A stretch of 5,085 nucleotides of DNA, taken from contig JANMZX010000189.1 in assembly GCA_031383745.1 (NCBI GenBank), positions 1 to 5,085 on the forward strand. The letters run 5' to 3'. This document shows, piece by piece, positions 1 to 5,085 of this stretch (the first letter of the stretch is position 1; each line of letters opens with the position of its first letter). This stretch comes from CAISIP01 sp031383745. Lineage in GTDB: Bacteria > Pseudomonadota > Gammaproteobacteria > Burkholderiales > Burkholderiaceae_C. The notes under the pieces were generated by a model, which was not told the origin of the DNA, did no database searches, and saw nothing but the letters and a program-made list of their open reading frames with translations. The position numbers and the translations under genes are program-made.

Positions 1-39
1 GGCCCCGATGATGATGTAGTCCCACGGGTCCATGGACAT
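1..39 (-). CDS. N-terminus of a flavoprotein, probably GMC-family (choline-dehydrogenase-like) oxidoreductase, partial
   Basis: Only the first 13 codons are present before the window ends: MSMDPWDYIIIGA. An aromatic-acid-tyrosine followed by three isoleucines and GA is the first beta strand and start of the glycine loop of an FAD-binding Rossmann fold. The WDYIIIGA form is typical of GMC oxidoreductases (choline and alcohol dehydrogenase-like enzymes), which continue with GSAG. The start could be the ATG at 39 or the one at 33, two codons later. I see no good Shine-Dalgarno sequence before either, which fits translation following on from soxG 58 bp upstream. Same strand and short spacing suggest it belongs to the sox operon or follows it closely. 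Other FAD proteins (amine oxidase or monooxygenase types) share this opening, so the family call is moderate. Confidence 0.6.
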   Translation of the reverse strand, partial: MSMDPWDYIIIGA

Positions 40-53
40 GCAGCATAACGCCG

Positions 54-72
54 GGCAGGCCGCAGCCCTGCC
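54..72 (-). repeat. Small inverted repeat between soxG and the next gene
   Basis: GGCAGG at 54-59 pairs perfectly with CCTGCC at 67-72 around a 7-base loop, giving a GC-rich 6-bp stem within the 58-bp gap. On the minus-strand transcript it lies after the soxG stop and before the start of the downstream flavoprotein. No run of U follows it, so it is not a convincing intrinsic terminator. It could be an mRNA-stabilising or attenuating hairpin, or chance in GC-rich DNA. Confidence 0.3.
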
Positions 73-97
73 TCTTCCGTATCGAACCGGGACGCAG

Positions 98-706
98 CTA
101 CGCGTCCACCGAGACGCCGTACTCCAGCGCCGCATCCACCAACACGTGCAACTGGTCCTGCGCGTAGGTCGTGAACACGTAGAGGTCGAACCGGTCACGC
201 TCTATGCGGTGCAGCAAGGCGGGCACGTGGTGGTGCCCCGACGCGCGCGCCTGTCCGACCGGAAACGCCGCGTCCCGCAGGTCGATCGGGAACAGCTTGG
301 ACAAGGTGTCACGGCACCTGTCACCCGATATCCGGATGCGGCAACGTGCATGGCCCAGGTCGGTCACCGCGCCGATGTCGGCAGTGACATGGCGGCGCAA
401 CAGGGCCGTGTTGTCCACGGCCTGGTCAGCCACCAGCAGGAATTCCTCGGGGCCGGTGCGCACCAGCAAGCCGTGCCGGGTTGCCTGCGTCTGGCCGGTC
501 TGTGTCGGTGGTTGCCGGCCCAGCAGCGCCGTCAGTGCCTGCTCCAGGCCCTGCACACCGGAGATCCAGGTGCTGATCTGCGCGGCACCGGGCAAGGTCT
601 CGGCCTGCAGGCGCACGCCCGTCTGGCCGGCGGCGTTGGGATGCCCAGCAACTGCATGCCCGGCGAAGGGGCTGCGCCGGGTGGCGCCAGTCGACGTTTC
701 AGACAC
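98..706 (-). CDS. soxG: Sarcosine oxidase gamma subunit
   Basis: A 202-residue protein, the usual size for SoxG, the small folate-domain-like subunit of heterotetrameric sarcosine oxidase. It carries no cofactor in known structures and packs against the alpha subunit. Family-like segments are visible: GAVTDLGHARCRIRISGD near residues 112-129, a PIDLRDAAFPVGQA stretch near 140-153, HHHVPALLHR near 158-167, and the C-terminal FDLYVFTTYAQD (173-184) followed by DAALEYG. The start is taken as GTG at 706, giving SETSTGATRRSPF after the initiator. It has a GAGGGAG Shine-Dalgarno 9 nt upstream and overlaps the soxA stop by 8 bp. An ATG at 727 would add seven residues but would place the start upstream of this ribosome site. 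The stop is TAG at 98-100. Last of the four subunit genes. Confidence 0.93.
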   Translation of the reverse strand: MSETSTGATRRSPFAGHAVAGHPNAAGQTGVRLQAETLPGAAQISTWISGVQGLEQALTALLGRQPPTQTGQTQATRHGLLVRTGPEEFLLVADQAVDNTALLRRHVTADIGAVTDLGHARCRIRISGDRCRDTLSKLFPIDLRDAAFPVGQARASGHHHVPALLHRIERDRFDLYVFTTYAQDQLHVLVDAALEYGVSVDA

Positions 707-3700
707 GGTAACGCACTCCCTCGGCATCCAGGAAACACGGGTCCACCACCCGCAGCCGGTACTGGCGGCCATGCACCGGCGACGCCGCCACCACCTCCTG
801 GCCAACGCGGCTCAGGCCGCCTTCGAGCAGGCCCAGGCCGATCGCCTTGCCCACCGACTTGCTGTAGGTGGTGGAGGTGATGTGGCCGCGGCCGTGGCCA
901 CGGATCGGGTCGTCGGCGAAGAACAGGATGGCACCGTTGGACGGCTCGCCGCCGGGCTCGATCGCCTCCAACCCGACCAGGGTGGGCCGGTTGGTGCGCG
1001 CCAGGTGTTCGCTGCGGCGCAACGCGTCACCCCAGAACGGCTTGAGCTTGCTGGCCATCTTGCCCATGCCCATGTCGTCGAGCGTCGTGCGCCCGTCCAT
1101 CTCGGAGCCCACCACGTGGCCTTTTTCGATGCGCAGCGAGCCCAGCGCCTCCAGGCCGTAGGGCCGCAGATTCCAGGCTCGGCCGTGCTCCAGCAGGTGC
1201 TCCCAGATGCGGCGGCCGAACTGCGTGGGCGCGTAGACCTCGTAGGCCAGTTCGCCGGAGAAGGTCAGGCGGATGATGCGCACCCGGATGCCGGCCAGGG
1301 CGCCTGCCAGGTCGGTATCCAGCACGCCCATGTGGCCGAGCGTTTCGGTGCTGAAGTCCACAGACGGAAAAGCAGCCTTGAGCACGTCGCGCGACTTCGG
1401 CCCGGCGATGCTCATGGCGGCCCACTGGTCGGACACCGAGGCCACCGTGACGCGCAATTCCGGCCACACCACCTGCAGCAGGAACTCCAGGTGGCTCATC
1501 ACACGGGCCGCCTGGGCGGTGGTGGTCGTCATGAAGAATTCGGTTTCGCCCAGGCGGCTGGTCGTGCCGTCGTCCATCACCACGCCGTCTTCACGCAGCA
1601 TGAAGCCATACCGCGCCCTGCCCACCGGCAGCTTGGCAAAACCATTCACGTACACGCGGTTCAGGAATTCGGCGGCATCCGGCCCCTGCACATCGATCTT
1701 GCCCAGCGTGGAAACGTCGGCCATGCCGACCTGCTCGCGCACGAATTCCATCTCTGCCCTGTAAGCCTGCGCCAGCGTGTCACCCGCGCCGCGGTACCAC
1801 AAGGGGCGCTTCCAGGCCCCGGCCTCCATCATCACCCCTCCGTTGGCTTCATGCCACTCGTGCATGGCGGTGCGGCGCACCGCCGCCAGGTGCGCGCCGA
1901 CACTGCGGCCGGCCAGCGTGCCAATGGTGACCGGCGCATACGGCGGGCGGAAGGTGGTGGTGCCCACCGCCTCCACCGGCATACCGCGTTTGGACGCCAT
2001 GATCGACAACGCATTGAGATTGGATGTCTTGCCCTGGTCGGTTCCCATGCCCAGCGTGGTGTAGCGCTTGAGATGCTCCACCGACTGGTAGCCTTCGAGG
2101 TGGGCCAGTGCGATATCGTCCACCGCCACGTCGCTCTGGAAGTCGACAAAGGCCTTGTCGCGTGGCTTGCCGGCTGTGATCGGCCCGGCAGCCGTGAAGC
2201 GCATGTCGGCATCCGGCCCCGGCGGCGGCGGCGGGACAGAGCCGGCAACCGACGCGCCGCAGGCCTGGACCGCGCCGGCCGCGGCGTCCCAGCCGCTCGC
2301 CAGGGCATCCGCCATCGTCTGCGTGCCGACCATGGCACCGGCGCCGAAATGGGCCCGGTCGAACCCGCCCGGCACAAAACCGGCGATGTCGGCCCGGTAG
2401 ACCGGCTTGATGCCGCGGTGCGAGGTGAGGTGCACCGTGGGTGTCCAGCCGCCCGACATGGCCAGCAGGTCGATCGGCTGGGTGCGAACCGGCCCGCTGA
2501 CCCGGCCCTGTGCGAGATCGAACGGTGCCAGCAGGCAGGCCGACACCCGGTGGCCGCCGCTGGCATGCACGACTGTGGTCGCAGCCAGCACCTGCACGCC
2601 TGCCTGCGTGGCCAGCGCCGCCACCTGCGCGCCGGCCTGCGGGCGCAGGTCGGCCAGCGTGACCTGCGCGCCAGCCCGTGCCAATGCGATCGCGTCGACG
2701 TACGCGGCGTCGTTGTTGGTGGCGAACACGGCACGGCGCCCCGGCACCACCGCATACCGGTTGACATAGGCGCCCACCGCGCCCGACAACATCACGCCCG
2801 GGCGGTCGTTGCCGGAAAACACCAGTGGCCGCTCGATCGCGCCACAGGCCATCAGCACCGACCTGGCGCGCACGATATGCAGGCGCTGGCGTGGCACGCC
2901 GCGTACGGCATCGGCCACGGCCGGTGACGACAGCTCAACCACGCCCACGGTATTGCCGTCATACAGCCCGAAGGCGGTGGCGCGCGCCAGCATGCGCACG
3001 CGCCCGGTGGCAGCGAGATCGGCGAGCATCTGCGCCAGCCATTGCGCGTGCGGGCTGCCCACCGGGTGGTTCAACAGGGAACCACCGAACTCGGCATCCT
3101 GCTCGACCAGCGTGACGTCGACCCCGCTACGGGCGGCGGCGAGGGCGGCGGTTAGCCCGGCCGGGCCGGAGCCGACGACGAGCAGATCTGCAAACACATG
3201 GTGCCAGTCGTAACGATCCGGATCGGGCTCCTGCGAGGCCACACCCAGCCCGGCCGCCTTGCGGATGAAATGTTCGTAGAACATCCAGGCCTTGCGCGTC
3301 GGGCCCATGAAGGTCTTGTAATAGAAACCGGCCACGAACACCGGCGACAGCAACGAATTGACGGCCATCGCATCGAAGCGCACCGAGGGCCAGGCGTTCT
3401 GCGTGCGCACCTCGAGCCCGTCATGGGCCTCGATCACGGTGGCGGCGATGTTGGGCTCCTGGCGCCTGCCGCTGCCCACGGTCAACAGCGCATTGGGCTC
3501 TTCGATGCCGGCGGCCATGATGCCGCGCGGGCGGTGGTACTTGAACGAACGCGCCACCAGATGGGTGCCGTGGGAAAGCAGCGCAGACGCCACGGTGTCG
3601 CCGGCAAAGCCACCGATCGTCTGGCCGTTGAACTGGAACTGCACCGGCTGGTCGCGCCGGATGCGCCCACCCTGCGCGAGGCGGAAGGCGCCGGATGACG

Positions 3701-3710
3701 GCGTACTCAT
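699..3710 (-). CDS. soxA: Sarcosine oxidase alpha subunit
   Basis: An intact 1003-residue protein, full length for SoxA, the NAD+- and folate-binding subunit of heterotetrameric sarcosine oxidase. Domain order: a ferredoxin-like N-terminal domain (about 15-110) with FNGQTIGGFAGDTVASALL and SFKYHRPRGIM. It has no cysteine before residue 289, so it cannot hold the 2Fe-2S cluster seen in related proteins. A Rossmann domain follows with VVGSGPAG (G180, G182, G185) and acidic E203 ending the second strand, binding NAD+. A second half-site carries FATNNDAAY (329-337). GMGTDQGKTSNLNALS (554-569) and TTTFRPPYAPVTIG (584-597) are SoxA hallmarks. From about 610 lies an aminomethyltransferase-like folate domain, with REDGVVMDD (706-714), FSGELAYEVY (817-826) and EALGSLRIEKGHVVGSEMDG (854-873). 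It converts the one-carbon product to 5,10-methylene-tetrahydrofolate. The ATG overlaps the soxD stop as ATGA. A proline run (493-497) lies before the DMRF segment. Confidence 0.96.
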   Translation of the reverse strand: MSTPSSGAFRLAQGGRIRRDQPVQFQFNGQTIGGFAGDTVASALLSHGTHLVARSFKYHRPRGIMAAGIEEPNALLTVGSGRRQEPNIAATVIEAHDGLEVRTQNAWPSVRFDAMAVNSLLSPVFVAGFYYKTFMGPTRKAWMFYEHFIRKAAGLGVASQEPDPDRYDWHHVFADLLVVGSGPAGLTAALAAARSGVDVTLVEQDAEFGGSLLNHPVGSPHAQWLAQMLADLAATGRVRMLARATAFGLYDGNTVGVVELSSPAVADAVRGVPRQRLHIVRARSVLMACGAIERPLVFSGNDRPGVMLSGAVGAYVNRYAVVPGRRAVFATNNDAAYVDAIALARAGAQVTLADLRPQAGAQVAALATQAGVQVLAATTVVHASGGHRVSACLLAPFDLAQGRVSGPVRTQPIDLLAMSGGWTPTVHLTSHRGIKPVYRADIAGFVPGGFDRAHFGAGAMVGTQTMADALASGWDAAAGAVQACGASVAGSVPPPPPGPDADMRFTAAGPITAGKPRDKAFVDFQSDVAVDDIALAHLEGYQSVEHLKRYTTLGMGTDQGKTSNLNALSIMASKRGMPVEAVGTTTFRPPYAPVTIGTLAGRSVGAHLAAVRRTAMHEWHEANGGVMMEAGAWKRPLWYRGAGDTLAQAYRAEMEFVREQVGMADVSTLGKIDVQGPDAAEFLNRVYVNGFAKLPVGRARYGFMLREDGVVMDDGTTSRLGETEFFMTTTTAQAARVMSHLEFLLQVVWPELRVTVASVSDQWAAMSIAGPKSRDVLKAAFPSVDFSTETLGHMGVLDTDLAGALAGIRVRIIRLTFSGELAYEVYAPTQFGRRIWEHLLEHGRAWNLRPYGLEALGSLRIEKGHVVGSEMDGRTTLDDMGMGKMASKLKPFWGDALRRSEHLARTNRPTLVGLEAIEPGGEPSNGAILFFADDPIRGHGRGHITSTTYSKSVGKAIGLGLLEGGLSRVGQEVVAASPVHGRQYRLRVVDPCFLDAEGVRYRV
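716..722 (-). promoter_or_regulatory. Ribosome binding site that decides the GTG start of soxG
   Basis: GAGGGAG on the minus strand, inside the 3' end of soxA, with 9 nt between it and the GTG at 706. It favours the GTG over the upstream in-frame ATG at 727, which this motif would follow rather than precede. Confidence 0.7.
2220..2234 (-). repeat. (CCG)5 microsatellite encoding a proline run in SoxA
   Basis: Five tandem CCG codons on the minus strand encode P493-P497 of SoxA, in the segment SVPPPPPGPDADMRF that links the nucleotide-binding half to the rest of the protein. It is a short trinucleotide tract; gain or loss of units would keep the frame. Likely a flexible or extended linker rather than a functional site. 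Confidence 0.6.
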
Positions 3711-3976
3711 GCCAGCGGCCTCTCACGCGCCGGCATCACCGCCAGGATGTCGTGCGTCACTGTGTTGCGCCGCACTGCCAGCCAGCGCCGGCAGGCCAAC
3801 GTGTGTTGCCAGAACTCGACATGCTCCCCCTTCGGGTTGTTGCGCATGAACACCGCCTCGACCCAGGCGTCGTGGTGTTCAGCGTCCAGCGGTGGGTAGG
3901 TCTTGGTGGCGTCGCCGAAATAGCTGAACTCGTCGTGGTCGCGCTCACCGCAGTAGGGACAATGGATTCTCAGCAT
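3707..3976 (-). CDS. soxD: Sarcosine oxidase delta subunit, zinc-binding
   Basis: An 89-residue protein, close to the 85-100 usual for SoxD, the smallest subunit, which binds one structural zinc and helps hold the alpha-beta assembly together. The protein starts MLRIHCPYCGERDHDEFSYF. C6 and C9 form the CPYC knuckle, and H58 and C62 in FWQHTLACRRWL supply the other two ligands, matching the Cys-Cys-His-Cys site of known structures. Other family marks are YPPLD (27-31), VFMRNNPKGEHVEFW (42-56), and the C-terminal RRNTVTHDILAV (69-80). The start is the ATG at 3976, 10 bp after the soxB stop. Longer upstream extensions in this frame would run into soxB and lack homology. The TGA at 3709-3707 overlaps the soxA ATG. 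I see no missing residue or frameshift. Confidence 0.96.
   Translation of the reverse strand: MLRIHCPYCGERDHDEFSYFGDATKTYPPLDAEHHDAWVEAVFMRNNPKGEHVEFWQHTLACRRWLAVRRNTVTHDILAVMPARERPLA
3719..3724 (-). promoter_or_regulatory. Ribosome binding site of soxA
   Basis: GAGAGG on the minus strand, inside the end of soxD, 8 nt before the soxA ATG at 3710. With the ATGA stop/start overlap it suggests coupled translation of soxD and soxA, which would help give equal subunit amounts. Confidence 0.65.
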
Positions 3977-3984
3977 GCCGGTAG

Positions 3985-3989
3985 CCTTA
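3985..3989 (-). promoter_or_regulatory. Probable ribosome binding site of soxD, overlapping the soxB stop
   Basis: TAAGG on the minus strand includes the TAA stop of soxB and lies 8 nt before the soxD ATG at 3976. It is a short match to the anti-Shine-Dalgarno. The overlap with the upstream stop fits terminating ribosomes restarting on soxD. Confidence 0.5.
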
Positions 3990-5085
3990 CTGCAGGTGGT
4001 TGTAAGGGCCGTAACCAGCCTCGTCGATGGAGCGGCCCCGGGCGAAACGGTCCATCGTGAAGCCCGCGTTGTAGGCGTGTGGCGTGTCGTTGGCAATCGT
4101 GTGCGCAAAACACCAACCCGAGGCCGGCGTGGCCTTGAAGCCTCCATAACACCAGCCGCCATTGAGGTAGAAACCGGGCACCGGCGTAGTGGTGATGATC
4201 GGGCTGCCATCGGGCGTCATGTCCATGATGCCGCCCCAGTGGCGCAGCAGGCGCAGCCGCGCCGCGAACGGCACCAGGCTCACCAGCCCCTGGGTGGTCT
4301 CGGCGATGTTGGGCAGGTTGCCGCGCTGGGCGTAGCTGTTGTAGCGGTCGATGTGGCCACCAAACACCAGCCCGCCCTTGTCCGACTGGGACACATAGAA
4401 ATACGTGGCCGACCAGACCACCACATGGTGCACCACCGGCTTGATCGATTCGCTGACGAAGGCCTGCAGCACATGGCTTTCGATCGGCAGGCGCAGACCG
4501 GCCTTCTGCGCCAGCACCGAAGTGTGGCCGGCGACCGCCGCAGCGACCTTGCCGGCGCCGATTTCGCCGCGGCTGGTCTTCACGCCCACGATGCGCTCCC
4601 CCGACCAGAGGTAGTCGAGCACTTCGCAGTTCTGGATGATGTCCACCCCCAACTGGTCGGCGGCGCGGGCGTAGCCCCAGGCCACTGCATCATGGCGCGC
4701 CGTGCCGGCATCGGGCTGCAGCATGCCGCCGTAGATCATGAACCGCGCCTGGTCCGTGTAGTCGAGGTAGGGCACCTCCCGCATCATCTCCTCACGCGTC
4801 AGGATGTCGGCGCGGATGCCGTTGAGGCGCATGATGTTGGCGCGCCGCACCAGGCTGTCCAGCGAGGCCTGCGAGCAGGCCGCGAACACGTAACCGCGCG
4901 GCGAGAACATCACGTTGTAATTCAGGTCTTCCGACAGGCCCCGCCACAGCGACATCGAGTGCTCGTAGAAGGCCGTGTTGTCCTGCATCATGTAGTTGGA
5001 GCGCACGATGGTGGTGTTGCGCCCCACGTTGCCGGAGCCGATATAGCCCTTTTCCAGGACGGCGATGTTGCGCACGCCGTGGTTC
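3987..5085 (-). CDS. soxB: Sarcosine oxidase beta subunit, 5' end outside the window
   Basis: About 366 residues of the usual 405-420 are present; the first 45-50, with the start codon and FAD GxGxxG, lie beyond the window edge. The reading frame stays open to the edge as NHGVRNIAVLEKGYIG, so the GTG at 5075 is internal, not a start. This is the catalytic subunit: a DAO-fold flavoprotein with FAD where the substrate is oxidised and FMN where oxygen is reduced. Visible marks are VLEKG (5057-5046), whose Glu would bind FAD ribose, and GRNTTIVRSNY. ARHDAVAWGYARAAD has its His at 4694-4692, the residue that anchors FMN covalently in known enzymes. VSQSDKGGLVFGGHID, GGIMDMTPDGSPII and GGFKATP follow. 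The stop is TAA at 3989-3987. NGGWCYGGFKATPASG and RSNYMMQDNTAFYEH differ from well-studied sarcosine oxidases, so the preferred substrate may also differ. Confidence 0.95.
   Translation of the reverse strand, partial: NHGVRNIAVLEKGYIGSGNVGRNTTIVRSNYMMQDNTAFYEHSMSLWRGLSEDLNYNVMFSPRGYVFAACSQASLDSLVRRANIMRLNGIRADILTREEMMREVPYLDYTDQARFMIYGGMLQPDAGTARHDAVAWGYARAADQLGVDIIQNCEVLDYLWSGERIVGVKTSRGEIGAGKVAAAVAGHTSVLAQKAGLRLPIESHVLQAFVSESIKPVVHHVVVWSATYFYVSQSDKGGLVFGGHIDRYNSYAQRGNLPNIAETTQGLVSLVPFAARLRLLRHWGGIMDMTPDGSPIITTTPVPGFYLNGGWCYGGFKATPASGWCFAHTIANDTPHAYNAGFTMDRFARGRSIDEAGYGPYNHLQ

Noticed and set aside
10..46. Alternative start at the ATG at 46 for the downstream gene.
   Set aside because: It is in another frame and gives LHVHGPVGLHHHRG, without any fold signature, whereas the frame from 39 gives a clear FAD-binding strand.
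15..110. Possible 2Fe-2S domain at the SoxA N-terminus (residue numbers of SoxA).
   Set aside because: The fold looks ferredoxin-like, but there is no cysteine before residue 289, so no cluster can be bound; this is as expected for SoxA.
707..805. Upstream extension of soxG to a start at 805.
   Set aside because: The extra residues (ARRWWRRRR...) are the out-of-frame reading of the soxA 3' end and look non-natural. The GTG at 706 has a good ribosome site and gives the normal SoxG length.
32..880. A 282-codon plus-strand open frame covering soxG.
   Set aside because: Low-complexity Arg/Gly/Pro/Gln-rich product with no domain. It lies opposite soxG and the soxA end and ignores their clear reading frames.
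1832..2767. A 311-codon minus-strand frame within soxA.
   Set aside because: Out-of-frame shadow of soxA; its product is dominated by Arg, Ser, Pro and Trp, a typical artefact of GC-rich codons.
204..2927. A 907-codon open frame on the plus strand, antisense to soxA and soxG.
   Set aside because: Long antisense frames are expected opposite a GC-rich gene with strong third-position GC bias. Its translation is rich in Arg, Ala, His and Gly with no recognisable motif, while the minus strand holds full-length, motif-complete SoxA and SoxG.
3977..4210. Upstream extension of soxD into soxB.
   Set aside because: The extension is a shadow of soxB coding sequence; the SoxD family begins just before the CPYC zinc knuckle, matching the ATG at 3976.

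Overview
The window is a GC-rich stretch (roughly two thirds G+C by eye) carrying one tightly packed operon, transcribed entirely on the minus strand. It encodes a heterotetrameric sarcosine-oxidase-type enzyme in the usual order soxB-soxD-soxA-soxG. High GC, very short gaps, overlapping stop/start codons and the protein sequences suggest a proteobacterium, most likely a Burkholderiales-type betaproteobacterium. That placement is inference from composition and family resemblance, not from a marker gene.

Reading in the direction of transcription (high to low coordinates): 5085-3987 is the beta subunit SoxB, missing roughly its first 45-50 residues at the window edge. 3976-3707 is the small zinc-binding delta subunit SoxD. 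3710-699 is the 1003-residue alpha subunit SoxA. 706-98 is the gamma subunit SoxG. A 58-bp gap (97-40) with a small inverted repeat follows. At 39-1 lie the first 13 codons of another flavoprotein, probably a GMC-family (choline-dehydrogenase-like) oxidoreductase that runs out of the window. soxB and soxD are 10 bp apart, soxD/soxA overlap by ATGA, and soxA/soxG overlap by 8 bp, so the four subunits are probably translationally coupled. No promoter is visible; it should lie upstream of soxB, outside the window.

In the known enzyme, SoxB oxidises an N-methyl amino acid at a non-covalent FAD and passes electrons to a covalent FMN and then to oxygen. The one-carbon product moves through an internal channel to the folate domain of SoxA, giving 5,10-methylene-tetrahydrofolate. 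SoxD and SoxG complete the complex. The cofactor-binding features I can check are present: the FMN histidine in SoxB, the NAD-type Rossmann motif and folate domain in SoxA, and the CxxC plus HxxxC zinc ligands in SoxD. SoxB and SoxA differ in wording from the textbook sarcosine oxidases, and the next gene is a GMC-like dehydrogenase rather than a visible folate or glycine gene. The exact N-methyl substrate should therefore be treated as open. I see no mobile element, RNA gene or CRISPR array, and no clearly new system; this is a well-formed catabolic operon with a few points worth checking.
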